Assembly: GCF_000341735.1 (NCBI RefSeq)
Contig: NZ_KB455575.1
Span: forward strand, 3,418,904-3,482,903
Length of the DNA: 64,000 bases
Source: Methylotuvimicrobium buryatense 5G
GTDB lineage: Bacteria; Pseudomonadota; Gammaproteobacteria; Methylococcales; Methylomonadaceae
Direction: 5' to 3'
Positions 9,665-18,922 of the stretch are shown here, in pieces. Below the pieces are notes generated by a model. That model made no database searches, was not told the origin of the DNA, and saw only the letters and a program-made list of their open reading frames with translations. The translations under genes and the position numbers were made by a program. Position 1 is the stretch's first letter. Every line of letters begins with the position of its first letter.

Positions 9665-9874
9665 TATACTTCGCGCGGTCGCATTTGCTGGTAAGCTAAC
9701 GCACTCTTTTGTCCGATAGCGGCCAGACCTACAAGGATGTAGGTAAGGGGCGTGAGCAGGAACGGAAGCTTTGCGAAAACAGTTACATAGTTTGCTATGC
9801 GCTTGTTTTCGCGTCTTGCTACCGAACAAAATAGCATTGCCATAAAATCCGCAAACATGACCGCGCGAAGTATA
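9665..9874. repeat. Family-3 inverted-repeat element, copy 1
   Basis: The ends are near-perfect inverted repeats: TATACTTCGCGCGGTC at the left and GACCGCGCGAAGTATA at the right. The interior holds a second inverted pair around CATAGTTTGCTATG (GCGAAAACAG / CTTGTTTTCGC). A second copy lies at 36175-36337. Copy 1 carries about 47 extra bases with their own small palindrome (ACCTAC..GTAGGT). No open frame supports a protein. It occupies most of the 450-bp gap between the ABC importer and the sugar kinase; I see nothing else in that gap. Confidence 0.8.
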
Positions 9875-9976
9875 ATGCTTAACCGGCATGCTATGGCTTA
9901 AAAAAGGCGTTGTCAAACTATTGAAGAAAAGGATGTGCTTCTCGGGCTCGTTCTTCGATTGATAAATCGGCCAATT

Positions 9977-10867
9977 CTAACGTAAAAGATCCTGCATTTC
10001 TTCACAGGTCGGTAATCCGGGTCTGGCGCCGGTTTTGGTACAACATAGCGCACCGGCAGCGCTGGCGTAATTCAAAATATCCAACCAGTCTTGGCCGGCG
10101 GCCAATGCAGCGGCGAAAGCACCGTGAAAAGCGTCGCCGGCACCAGTGCTATCGATAGCGATCACAGGATAGGCCGGCAGCTCGCCTTGTTCATTACCGC
10201 GTTGCCAAATCAAGCCGTTTTCGCCCAAGGTGATCACGGCAGCAGGTGCGGTTTCCGCCAGTCGCCTCAATGCCGTGTGTATGTCTCCGGCGTATTGCAG
10301 CGCAAATTTTTCCGAAGCAACCAAATAATCCGATAAGTCCAATAAGCCGATGCTGCCCTCGTGAACCGAGCCGGCATCGAGCACGGTCGGAATACCGTTG
10401 TATCTTGCATAGCGTGCCAGTTGTAAGGAAATATTCGGTTCGTGACCGTCGAACAGCATGACCTTGGCTTCGAGGTTCGAATAATCGACCGCACCGGCGT
10501 TCAAGGGGCGGGTTGCGCCTTTGTAATTGATCAGCGCGCGCCGGCCGTCGGGTTTGACCAGTATTGCAGAGAGGGGTGTCGGTGCCTTGCCTCTAACGAT
10601 AAAACGGGTGTCGACGCCATCATCGAGCAATTCTTGCCAATGTTTGCTACCGAATAAGTCATCGCCTAAATAACCGGCAAAAGCCGCCTTGAAACCGAGC
10701 CGGGCAACCGTTATCGCGGCATTAGCGGCAGGCCCTCCGCCGCAACCGGCAAAGCGGTCGGCAAACACTTTCTCATCGGTGCCGGGGTGGGCCGGTACCG
10801 AAAAAATAAGATCATAAGTGGCTTGTCCTACGCAAAGGACATCGATACAAGTAGTAGGTTGATTCAT
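9977..10867 (-). CDS. PfkB-family carbohydrate kinase
   Basis: Ribokinase-fold kinase transferring phosphate from ATP to a sugar or nucleoside hydroxyl, cytosolic. The N-terminal substrate side shows AGCGGGPAANAAITVARLG and GYLGDDLFG. The C-terminal signature with anion hole and catalytic Asp is DSTGAGDAFHGAFAAAL. The 296-residue length is normal. Overall layout resembles the YihV-like/ribokinase branch, but substrate cannot be assigned. It stands alone, with repeats on both sides. Confidence 0.88.
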   Translation of the reverse strand: MNQPTTCIDVLCVGQATYDLIFSVPAHPGTDEKVFADRFAGCGGGPAANAAITVARLGFKAAFAGYLGDDLFGSKHWQELLDDGVDTRFIVRGKAPTPLSAILVKPDGRRALINYKGATRPLNAGAVDYSNLEAKVMLFDGHEPNISLQLARYARYNGIPTVLDAGSVHEGSIGLLDLSDYLVASEKFALQYAGDIHTALRRLAETAPAAVITLGENGLIWQRGNEQGELPAYPVIAIDSTGAGDAFHGAFAAALAAGQDWLDILNYASAAGALCCTKTGARPGLPTCEEMQDLLR

Positions 10868-11103
10868 AAGCGGAATAAATGCTAGTTATTACTGAGGTAC
10901 AAGTGTAATGCAGTTTATACTTATCGTAGATCAATAGAGAAATTCAGCATAGATTACTCCTTTTATATAATCTCTATTTAAACACTTTAATGCGATAATA
11001 TTTGACAAATAAACATGCAATCTATTTTCGACGATGAAAAAAAGCCTATCTTTTCGATCCTTTTCGAACGAAGTCGTTAAAAAAGGATCGATCGGTAAAG
11101 ATG
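10868..11103. other. AT-rich intergenic stretch
   Basis: Between the sugar kinase start and the family-1 repeat. It is AT-rich and should contain the kinase promoter, but no clear -35/-10 pair stands out. Around 10917-10950 TATACTTATCGTAGATC followed by AAATTCAGC resembles a degenerate family-1 arm. I see no gene. Confidence 0.4.
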
Positions 11104-11312
11104 TATACCTTTCGCACTTCAAATTTCGGCAGTGCCCGAGGAGGCGCCGGGGTGTCCGGTCGGTTTTCGCTCCTGCAAAATCGACATTCACGCCATCCAT
11201 GGCGTTCACAAAGGCTTTGCCAGCATGGAACTGGCATAGAGCCTACATGGACGTATTCACGGCGTCCTTTGACGGACACCCCGGTGCCGAATTTTGATCT
11301 ACGATGGGTATA
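11104..11312 (+). repeat. Family-1 repeat, full copy A
   Basis: A full element of about 209 bp. The left arm is TATACCTTTCGCACTTCAAA then TTTCGGC; the right arm is GCCGAATTTTGATCTACGAT then GGGTATA, forming imperfect inverted repeats. Inside are CGGGGTGTCC/GGACACCCCG, the GCCATCCATGGCG palindrome and the family core (GAGCCTACATGGACG, then TATTCACGGCGTCCTTTGAC). The last eight bases include the ATG used by the ABC ATPase at 11304. Related copies: 1791, 18322, 18839, 28776, 47013. Confidence 0.85.
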
Positions 11313-12026
11313 GTCAAACAATCGTCAATTGTTTTTCAGGCTCGCGGACTCACCAAAATTTATCGCATGGGAGAAGTTGAAGTTGTCGCATTGCGCAATG
11401 TCGATCTTGATCTGTATAGAGGCCAATTTGCCGTATTACTCGGCGCCTCGGGCAGTGGCAAATCTACGCTCTTGAATATTCTAGGCGGTTTGGATACCGC
11501 GACTTCCGGCCATGTGCTATACAGTGATAAAGATCTTACCGTCGTCAATGAGAGAGAGTTGACCGCATTTCGTCGAGACCATGTCGGCTTTGTATTTCAG
11601 TTTTACAATTTAATCCCGAGCCTACCCGCGCGTGAAAACGTTGCCGCGGTCACCGAAATTGCTTCGCAACCGATGACACCGGAAGATGCGCTCGAGCTTG
11701 TCGGCATGGGTAAACGGTTGGATCATTTCCCGGCCCAACTTTCCGGCGGAGAACAACAGCGGGTTGCAATCGCTCGGGCCATTGCTAAAAATCCGTCTGT
11801 ATTATTGTGCGACGAGCCGACCGGCGCGCTCGACTCATCGACCGGAATCGTCGTTTTGGAAGCGCTCGAGCGCGCAAATCGTGAACTCGGCACCACCACA
11901 GTGGTTATCACCCACAACATAGTCATTGCAGAAATGGCGCATCATGTGATTCGGTTAGCCGATGGTCAAATTATAGGATCCGACTTTAATCAAGCGCGAA
12001 AATCGCCGTCGGAACTGAGCTGGTAA
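11304..12026 (+). CDS. ABC transporter ATP-binding protein (MacB/LolD type)
   Basis: ATPase of an FtsX-type (type VII, mechanotransmission) ABC transporter. Walker [14 protein letters not shown]-loop FVFQFYNL, signature LSGGEQQRV and Walker [12 protein letters not shown] are intact; 240 residues is normal. It is followed without a gap by the FtsX-like permease (12026) and then an HlyD-type adaptor, so it powers an export or envelope-remodelling complex. The ATG at 11304 lies in the right end of a family-1 repeat. The protein would lack only about ten non-conserved residues if translation began later, so the true start is uncertain. Confidence 0.92.
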   Translation: MGIVKQSSIVFQARGLTKIYRMGEVEVVALRNVDLDLYRGQFAVLLGASGSGKSTLLNILGGLDTATSGHVLYSDKDLTVVNERELTAFRRDHVGFVFQFYNLIPSLPARENVAAVTEIASQPMTPEDALELVGMGKRLDHFPAQLSGGEQQRVAIARAIAKNPSVLLCDEPTGALDSSTGIVVLEALERANRELGTTTVVITHNIVIAEMAHHVIRLADGQIIGSDFNQARKSPSELSW

Positions 12027-14392
12027 TGCGGGCGCTCAACCGCAAATTACTACGCGATCTCTGGCTAATGCGCGGTATGACCTTGGCGATATCTCTGGTC
12101 ATCATCGGAGGTATTTCGACTTTTATAATGTCGCGGGTTACCTACGAATCGCTAAAATTAACTCAAACGAGTTACTACATTAATCAGCGTTTCGCCGAAG
12201 TATTCGTAAGTTTGGTACGGGCTCCCGAAGCAGCGGCGGAGCGTTTTGCGGAATTGCCGGGCATCAACCAAGTCGAAACTCGCGTCGTGGCGGCTATCAA
12301 TATCCAGGTAGAAGGTTTCGACGATCCCATTACCGGCCGCATCGTTTCATTACCCGATTTTGGTGCGCCTCGGCTCAATGTGCCATATGTGCGGCGCGGA
12401 CGATTGCCGGTGGCGGGTGCCGGAAACGAAGTGGCGATTAGCGAAGCCTTTGCCGATGCGCATCGTTTAAAGCCGGGTGATCGTATCGCGGTAATTATCC
12501 GAGGACATCGCAAACGTCTTAATATTGTCGGCATTGTTTTAACGCCTGAGTATATGTATGCGATTCCACCGGGAGGACTATTTCCGGATTATCAACGTTA
12601 CGGCATTTTATGGATGAACCGTAAGGCGCTTGCTACAGCCTACAATATGGATGGCGCTTTCAACAATGTAGTTTTTTCGCTTCAGTCGGGTGCATTCGAG
12701 CGCGATGTTATTGATGGAATCGATCTTATTCTTGCTCGTTATGGCGGGTTAGGCGCTTACAGTCGTAAAGATCAGTTCAGCCATCGATTCATTACCGATG
12801 AATTGCATGCCCTTGAAATCATGGCAACCATTTTTCCAGTGATTTTTTTGAGCGTGGCGACGTTTCTATTGAATATCGTCATCAGTCGATTGGTGTCCAC
12901 AGAGCGTGAACAAATTGCGACACTGAAGGCATTCGGTTATGCAACGTCGCAAATTGCCATGCACTATGTCAAATTGATTATAAGCATAACATCTTTTGGG
13001 ATAGTGTTAGGAGTCGCACTCGGGCTTTGGTTTGCAGACGCCTTATGCAGCATGTATCAACAGCTTTATAGTTTTCCCTATCTTCATTTCATATTGAATC
13101 CTGCCGTCATGTCGCAAGCCGTGCTCGTCACTCTATTTGCAGCGCTGGCAGGTACGGCCTTTGCCGTTCGGCGAGCCGCTCAACTTCCACCCGCAGAAGG
13201 TATGCGACCGGAACCGCCTCTAAACTATCGAGCTACGCTTATCGAGCGTATCGGTTTACAAAAGCATCTTGACGAACCGTCGCGTATGATAATTCGCCAC
13301 ATCGCGCGGCAGCCCGTCAAGGCAGGATTAACGATATTGGGTATCGCAGCCGCATGCGGTATTTTGATGATGACTAATTTTCAACGGGATGCAATCAATT
13401 GGATTATCGAAGTGCAGTATGGCTTGAGTAGCCGTGAAGATTTAACCGTCATGTTCAATGATCCGACACCGTACCGTGCGCTCTATTCGTTAGGAGCATT
13501 AGAGGGAGTAAATAATATTGAAGGTTTCCGCTCCGTTTCCGCTCGTTTGGTACATGGTCATCGCAGCTACCGTTTTAAAGTCGACGGCATAGAACCCGGC
13601 GGGAAACTCCATAGGATATTGAACCCATCGCTTGAGGCTATCGATATTCCCCAGGAAGGAATTATATTGTCCGACTACCTGGCAACGGAGATTCTCCAAA
13701 TCGCACCCGGTCAATTACTGACGATTGAAGTTCTCGAGGGCAATAGGTCTGTATTTAAGGTCCCTGTCGTAGGTACTTCGCGGCAATATCTTGGTGTCAA
13801 CGCATATATGAATCGCTCGACACTCAACCGTTTGATGCATGAAGGCCCCGCGATTTCCGGTGTGCAATTGTCTGTGGATCCCGAATATCAAATCAACCTC
13901 TATCACCAACTCCGAGACATGCCGCGCGTTGCTGGAACCATCGTTCGCGATACGGCAATCGAACAGTTCAATGAAATGATGGAAAAAACGATTCTATGGT
14001 TTTCCTTTATCACTGCCCTGCTGGGCGCCTTTGTCGCTTTTGGCGTCGTGTATAATTCGGCCCGTATCGCATTTTCGGAACGAAGTCGGGAGCTAGCCTC
14101 GTTACGAGTATTGGGTTTTACCCGCGCCGAAGTCGGTTACATCTTGCTGGGTGAAATAGGCTTGCTGACCCTAGCGGCCATTCCTCCCGGTTTTCTGGTT
14201 GGAATCGGTCTGTCGAGTTACATTGCAAAGTCATTTTCATCGGATCTTTACCGCATTCCGATGATCGTAGTTCCGTCGACTTATGCTTTAGCGGCTTCCA
14301 TCGTTTTGATTTCTTTTGCAGTGACTGCTGCGTTGATTTGGCGGCAGTTGAGTCGTCTCGATCTTATCGAAGTATTAAAAACACGGGAGTAA
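12026..14392 (+). CDS. FtsX-like ABC permease
   Basis: Inner-membrane protein of 788 residues with two FtsX repeats. There is one membrane segment near the N-terminus and a periplasmic domain (about residues 45-250). Three segments follow (FPVIFLSVATFLLNIVISRL onwards), then a second segment plus periplasmic domain after the middle, and three C-terminal segments. A duplicated layout like this belongs to the LolC/MacB/DevC-related superfamily. It overlaps the ATPase stop by one base and the adaptor follows 4 nt later, so all three should be made together. Exported substrate unknown. Confidence 0.9.
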   Translation: MRALNRKLLRDLWLMRGMTLAISLVIIGGISTFIMSRVTYESLKLTQTSYYINQRFAEVFVSLVRAPEAAAERFAELPGINQVETRVVAAINIQVEGFDDPITGRIVSLPDFGAPRLNVPYVRRGRLPVAGAGNEVAISEAFADAHRLKPGDRIAVIIRGHRKRLNIVGIVLTPEYMYAIPPGGLFPDYQRYGILWMNRKALATAYNMDGAFNNVVFSLQSGAFERDVIDGIDLILARYGGLGAYSRKDQFSHRFITDELHALEIMATIFPVIFLSVATFLLNIVISRLVSTEREQIATLKAFGYATSQIAMHYVKLIISITSFGIVLGVALGLWFADALCSMYQQLYSFPYLHFILNPAVMSQAVLVTLFAALAGTAFAVRRAAQLPPAEGMRPEPPLNYRATLIERIGLQKHLDEPSRMIIRHIARQPVKAGLTILGIAAACGILMMTNFQRDAINWIIEVQYGLSSREDLTVMFNDPTPYRALYSLGALEGVNNIEGFRSVSARLVHGHRSYRFKVDGIEPGGKLHRILNPSLEAIDIPQEGIILSDYLATEILQIAPGQLLTIEVLEGNRSVFKVPVVGTSRQYLGVNAYMNRSTLNRLMHEGPAISGVQLSVDPEYQINLYHQLRDMPRVAGTIVRDTAIEQFNEMMEKTILWFSFITALLGAFVAFGVVYNSARIAFSERSRELASLRVLGFTRAEVGYILLGEIGLLTLAAIPPGFLVGIGLSSYIAKSFSSDLYRIPMIVVPSTYALAASIVLISFAVTAALIWRQLSRLDLIEVLKTRE

Positions 14393-14396
14393 ACTA

Positions 14397-15596
14397 ATGC
14401 CGTCAGGACGTTTTGTAGGGATATCGGCACTAATGGCGCTTGTTATACTGGCGATTGCATGGGGTTTCTGGCCTAGACCGGTATTGGTCGAAACGAGCAT
14501 CGTTGCGCGCAGGCCGTTGCGGATTACTATAGAAGAAGAAGGCAAAACACGAGTTAAAGACCGTTACATGCTTTATGCGCCAGTGGCGGGTTACCTTAGA
14601 CGCATCGATCTGGAAGTTGGCGATGTTGTCGAGCTAGGTCAACCGCTGGCCTTGATTGATCCCTTGCCGCCGACAGTATTGGACCCCCGCAGCCGAGCGG
14701 AAGCGGAAGCACGAGTTGCCGCGGCACGCTCAGCCTTAGCGCGTGTCAAGGCTTCAGCCAGACAAGCCCGTGCCGAGGCCGAACATGCCTCGGTAGAATT
14801 TCGCCGCCGCGAAGAATTGATGACGCGTAGTTTAATATCGCGTTCGGAATTCGACCAAGCACGCAGTCGTATGTTGGCTTTGAAAGCCGCAGCGCAAGCG
14901 GCTAATTCGGCAATCGAGGTGGCCCGTTTCGACTTAGAGGCTGCGCAAGCGGCGCTTCGTTATTCGGCTGTAGCGGATACTTCAAAGCCGGTTGAAACCG
15001 TACAAGTGCGCTCGCCTATCGGTGGACGCGTTTTAAACATCGAACAGAAAAGCGCTGGCGTAGTGCCTGCCGGACACTTGTTGTTGGAAGTCGGCGATAC
15101 GCATAATCTGGAAATCGAAGTTGAGGTGTTATCTCATGATGCGATACGCATCGAACCCGGTGGGCGTGTATTATTGGAGCGTTGGGGAGGCAATGACATA
15201 CTCGAAGGCATCGTGCGGATCATTAAGCCGACGGGCTTTACTAAAGTCAGTGCGCTAGGAGTCGAAGAGCAGCGTGTAGTGGTCGTCGCGGACATTCGTT
15301 CTGCCGCTGAAATCTGGCGGCGCTTAGGCGACGGTTACCGAGTGGAAGCAAAATTCATCGTTTGGGAACAACCAGAAGCACTGACCGTTGCCAGTAATGC
15401 ATTATTCCGTCACAACGACGGCAGGGCCGTATTTGTTGTTGAAAATGGGCGTGCTCGATTGCGATCGGTACGGACAGGCCAGAGTAATGGCTTATTAACC
15501 GAAATTTTAGAAGGGCTCGTACTCGGCGAGAAGGTAATCGACCATCCCGATGATGCGATAGACGAAGGCACGCGCGTTGCGTCATTTGGTTCTTAA
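14397..15596 (+). CDS. HlyD-family periplasmic adaptor subunit
   Basis: Membrane-fusion protein that would bridge the FtsX-type permease to an outer-membrane channel. One N-terminal membrane anchor (about residues 7-23) precedes a barrel-sandwich/lipoyl half motif (YAPVAGYLRRIDLEVGDVVE). An alanine-rich coiled coil follows (about 100-190), then the second lipoyl half (VRSPIGGRVLNIEQKSAGVV) and a beta-barrel domain. 399 residues. No outer-membrane TolC-like gene lies in the operon, so a channel encoded elsewhere would be needed. Operon end is followed by repeats. Confidence 0.9.
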   Translation: MPSGRFVGISALMALVILAIAWGFWPRPVLVETSIVARRPLRITIEEEGKTRVKDRYMLYAPVAGYLRRIDLEVGDVVELGQPLALIDPLPPTVLDPRSRAEAEARVAAARSALARVKASARQARAEAEHASVEFRRREELMTRSLISRSEFDQARSRMLALKAAAQAANSAIEVARFDLEAAQAALRYSAVADTSKPVETVQVRSPIGGRVLNIEQKSAGVVPAGHLLLEVGDTHNLEIEVEVLSHDAIRIEPGGRVLLERWGGNDILEGIVRIIKPTGFTKVSALGVEEQRVVVVADIRSAAEIWRRLGDGYRVEAKFIVWEQPEALTVASNALFRHNDGRAVFVVENGRARLRSVRTGQSNGLLTEILEGLVLGEKVIDHPDDAIDEGTRVASFGS

Positions 15597-15610
15597 GGCA
15601 GCGTGTTTCA

Positions 15611-15780
15611 AAATAACGTTCATGAAGGTCTAGCCATCGCCCCGGCAAATGAAAGTTCTCTGGTGGGGAGGGTACGGTCACTCGCCCGACAGGACGCCGT
15701 AAATACGTCCCTGTAGGCTCGACGGCGGCTGTCCTTGCCGCCGACGCCTGCCGATCGAGCAACCGCACCCTCTTCGGAAC
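15611..15780 (-). repeat. Family-1-related repeat, copy J
   Basis: The first 45 bases match the segment upstream of the binding-protein gene (9511-9555). The rest is an inverted element with arms GGGAGGGTACGGTCACTCG and CGAGCAACCGCACCC. It contains the reverse of the family core (AGGACGCCGTAAATACGTCC). Its interior (GGCGGC...GCCGCC) closely matches the element inside vapC at 47642-47834. Confidence 0.7.
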
Positions 15781-15958
15781 CATAGGTATCTACACAAGTT
15801 TTCAGCTTTATAGAACAATTAGTTAAGTTAATTTTTCTGTTATCTAGGATAAAAAAGTAGACTAAAAACTTCAATTTTTAGTCCCTATCTTCATAAAAAA
15901 CCAGAAGAAACTTTATAACAGCATGATATTAAAAGATAAAGATGTGTAGATACTTATG
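15781..15958. mobile_element. MITE-like AT-rich element with target duplication
   Basis: A 178-bp AT-rich block bounded by 16-bp inverted repeats (CATAGGTATCTACACA left; TGTGTAGATACTTATG right) and by 9-bp direct repeats CTTCGGAAC at 15772-15780 and 15959-15967. It sits against the right end of repeat copy J. It has no coding capacity, as expected of a non-autonomous element moved by a transposase encoded elsewhere. Between it and metG (15968-16189) I see no gene. Confidence 0.8.
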
Positions 15959-16189
15959 CTTCGGAACCGACATTGTTTTTCATATTTCTTATTCCTACGC
16001 TCTGCTTCACCAGAGGAATTGCGAACTTTCACAGTAAAAGCCTGCCCTTCTCCGTTTTTCATCCATCCAGGATCTTGAAAGTCAATACATGGGTAAGAAT
16101 CGGTTATCGTTGTTTAGCGAGTCCCAATAAAATGTGGTTTTATGCCATAATAGCGCGTTTGTTTCCATCATATTTTCGCCGGTTAAGCC

Positions 16190-18208
16190 ATGTCAGACAG
16201 AAAAATTCTTGTTACCAGTGCCCTGCCTTATGCCAATGGTCCGATTCATTTAGGACACATGGTCGAATATATTCAAACCGATATTTGGGTACGGTTTCAG
16301 AAACAACGGCATCAGCAATGCTATTTCGTTTGTGCCGACGATACGCACGGTACGCCGATCATGCTTAGGGCCGACAGCGAAGGCATTACGCCTGAACAAT
16401 TAATCGCCCGCTCCGCCGAAGAGCATTTGGCCGACTTTACCGAGTTCGGCGTCGAGTTCGACAATTTTCATAGTACGCACTCTGAAGAAAACAAGTCGCT
16501 CGCCGAGTTGATCTATAGACGTTTGCGCGAGGGTGGGCATATCTCATCGCGTAACATCACGCAGGCATTCGATCCGGTCAAAAACATGTTTTTACCAGAC
16601 CGATTCATTAAGGGCGATTGTCCGAAATGCGGCGCAAAGGACCAGTACGGTGACAGCTGTGAGGCGTGCGGCGCGACCTATTCGCCGACCGAATTGAAAA
16701 ATGCCGTGTCGGTCGTTTCCGGCGAAAAACCGATTGAAAAAGAATCGCTGCATTATTTCTTCAAATTACCGGATTTCGAGAACATGTTGCGGGAATGGAT
16801 AGCCGAAGGCCATTTGCAGCCTGAAGTTAGCAACAAAATGAACGAATGGCTCGAAAACGGTCTGCAGGAATGGGATATCTCGCGTGACGCGCCGTATTTC
16901 GGCTTCGAAATCCCGGACGCGCCGGGCAAATATTTTTATGTCTGGCTCGATGCGCCGATTGGATACATGGCTAGTTTCAAAAATCTGTGCGGGCGCGAGG
17001 AAGACTTGAATTTCGACGATTTCTGGGCCGAGGAAAGCGATGCCGAACTTTATCATTTCATCGGCAAGGACATCATCTATTTTCATGCACTGTTCTGGCC
17101 GGCAATGTTGAAGGGGTCAGGCTTTAGGATGCCGAGCGCAATCTTCGCGCATGGCTTTTTGACCGTGAACGGCGAGAAGATGTCCAAATCGCGCGGCACT
17201 TTCATTAAAGCGCGCACCTATCTCGACCACCTGAACCCGGAATATCTGCGTTATTATTTTGCCGCGAAACTCGGTTCCGGCGTCGACGATATCGATTTAA
17301 ACTTCGACGATTTTACCCAGCGCGTCAATTCCGACCTAGTCGGTAAAGTCGTCAATATCGCCAGCCGTTGCGCCGGTTTTATTCATAAACGTTTCGACGG
17401 TATGCTCTCGAAACATTGTTCGGAGCCGGACCTGTTCGATTATTTCATCGAGGCTAATGAAGGCATTGCACGTTGTTATGAAACGCGCGAATTCGGTAAG
17501 GCAATGCGTGAAATCATGGCGCTCGCAGATCGCGCCAATCAGTATATCGACGAGAAAAAACCCTGGCTGATCGCGAAGGAGGAAGGTCGCGACGTGGAGC
17601 TGCATGAGGTCTGCTCGATGGGCATCAACTTGTTTAGATTACTGATCGTCTATTTAAAACCGGTCGTGCCGGCGATGGCGCATCAAGCCGAGATTTTTTT
17701 GAACCTGGAACCGGAGGCCTGGCCGGATAAAGCCGAGCCGTTGCTCGATCATCAGATTGACGTGTTTCGGCCGTTGATGACTCGGGTCGATCCGGACAAG
17801 ATCGCTGCGGTGGTCGAAGCCTCAAAGGAAAACCTGCAAAAAACCGAGGAGCCGAAACCGAAGCGCTTCGAGCCGATCGCCGAGGCTATCGAGTTCGATG
17901 ATTTCGCAAAACTGGATCTTCGCATCGCGCGCATCGTTAAAGCCGAACATGTCGAAGGCGCGGACAAGTTGTTGCAACTGACCGTCGATATCGGCGATGA
18001 AACACGCAATATCTTTGCCGGTATTAAATCGGCCTACGCGCCGGAAGATTTGGTCGGCAAATTGACACTGGTCGTCGCCAATTTAAAACCGAGGAAAATG
18101 CGTTTCGGCCTATCCGAAGGCATGGTGCTTGCGGCCGGGCCCGGTGGTAAAGACATTTGGTTGCTGAGTCCGGATCAAGGAGCCCTGCCCGGCATGCGCG
18201 TCAAGTGA
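16190..18208 (+). CDS. metG: Methionyl-tRNA synthetase
   Basis: Charges tRNA-Met in the cytosol. Class I HIGH motif as HLGH at residues 20-23, and KMSKS at 330-334. A four-Cys zinc knuckle (C144, C147, C157, C160) places it in the MetRS1 type. The C-terminal EMAP-II-like tRNA-binding/dimerisation domain begins near residue 570 ([20 protein letters not shown]). 672 residues matches the long dimeric E. coli form. Stand-alone gene. A CATAAT sequence at 16146 could be a -10 element, but I cannot find a convincing -35. Confidence 0.97.
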   Translation: MSDRKILVTSALPYANGPIHLGHMVEYIQTDIWVRFQKQRHQQCYFVCADDTHGTPIMLRADSEGITPEQLIARSAEEHLADFTEFGVEFDNFHSTHSEENKSLAELIYRRLREGGHISSRNITQAFDPVKNMFLPDRFIKGDCPKCGAKDQYGDSCEACGATYSPTELKNAVSVVSGEKPIEKESLHYFFKLPDFENMLREWIAEGHLQPEVSNKMNEWLENGLQEWDISRDAPYFGFEIPDAPGKYFYVWLDAPIGYMASFKNLCGREEDLNFDDFWAEESDAELYHFIGKDIIYFHALFWPAMLKGSGFRMPSAIFAHGFLTVNGEKMSKSRGTFIKARTYLDHLNPEYLRYYFAAKLGSGVDDIDLNFDDFTQRVNSDLVGKVVNIASRCAGFIHKRFDGMLSKHCSEPDLFDYFIEANEGIARCYETREFGKAMREIMALADRANQYIDEKKPWLIAKEEGRDVELHEVCSMGINLFRLLIVYLKPVVPAMAHQAEIFLNLEPEAWPDKAEPLLDHQIDVFRPLMTRVDPDKIAAVVEASKENLQKTEEPKPKRFEPIAEAIEFDDFAKLDLRIARIVKAEHVEGADKLLQLTVDIGDETRNIFAGIKSAYAPEDLVGKLTLVVANLKPRKMRFGLSEGMVLAAGPGGKDIWLLSPDQGALPGMRVK

Positions 18209-18321
18209 CAGAGTTCAAAGAATGCGGGCAAGCCCACCATTTCTGATAGCGAACAATCACTTGGCTTGAAAGCCCGGTATAGTCAGGCAAAAAAATTGCC
18301 CGACACACAGCAGTGGATGGA

Positions 18322-18466
18322 TATACCCGTCGCAGATCAAATTTCGGCGCCTGGGTGTCCGCTAAAGGACGCCGTGAATACGTCCATGTAGTCTCTATGC
18401 CAGCTCCATGCTGGCAAAGCCTTTATCGGGGACCCCGACGCCGAAATTTGACTAGTAAAGGGTATA
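18322..18466 (-). repeat. Family-1 repeat, copy B
   Basis: Inverse orientation. It begins TATACCCGTCGCAGATCAAA, carries the reverse core (AAAGGACGCCGTGAATACGT) and the GCCAGCTCCATGCTGGC palindrome, and ends GAAATTTGACTAGTAAAGGG then TATA. Shorter than copy A because the GCCATCCATGGCG block is absent. Confidence 0.82.
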
Positions 18467-18529
18467 ATTGTGCAAAAAGTAGCGACCGAGCGCTAAATTG
18501 TTGTGTTGTCCGGAAAGGCTATTGGTGTT

Positions 18530-18732
18530 TGAGCGTTACTGGCTTCGATAGTCGCGACGAAGGCGTCGCTCCCACAGAGAGCGGCGGACGCTCTGTGGGA
18601 GCGATCCCCTGATCGCGATCTCGAGGCCGAAAGTGTTAAGTCGCAATAAATGGTATCGAGGTCTCATTGGTTAAGGTTGCAAAAGGGTAATTTTTGACTT
18701 ATGTATAACGATGAGCGCTGGAGCTTGGGAAA
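18530..18732. repeat. Family-4 REP-containing element, partial copy
   Basis: Contains the GTCGCGACGAAGGCG / GTCGCTCCCACAGAG block, its inverted partner CTCTGTGGGAGCGAT, a conserved AATAAATGGTATCGAGGTC stretch and a right end CTGGAGCTTGGGAA. The same order is seen at 37577-37774 and 41336-41640. The left terminal repeat is not recognisable here. Confidence 0.65.
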
Positions 18733-18838
18733 GAGCGTGGTGCGGGTTGGCCGTTATTAGCTTGATGCCCATGGGTTGTAACCCCGTCCTGCTTAGTAGT
18801 GATTTGCGTAGGAATAATGAGCCATTTAAATAACTTCT

Positions 18839-18888
18839 TATACCTTTCGCACTTCAAATTTCAGCCGAATTTTCATCTACGATTAGTA
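18839..18888 (+). repeat. Family-1 repeat reduced to its two arms (copy E)
   Basis: TATACCTTTCGCACTTCAAA is followed directly by AGCCGAATTTTCATCTACGA and ends TTAGTA. These are the left and right arms of the full element with the whole centre missing. The rest of the 18209-18922 gap holds copy B, the family-4 copy and no gene that I can support. Confidence 0.7.
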
Positions 18889-18922
18889 ATTCTTAGACGG
18901 CTTCTCGATAAAAAGGGAGTCA

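Noticed and set aside
10931-11321. Several overlapping frames of 70-92 codons on both strands
   Set aside because: They lie in the family-1 repeat; similar frames appear in other copies because the repeat is nearly symmetrical, not because it encodes protein.
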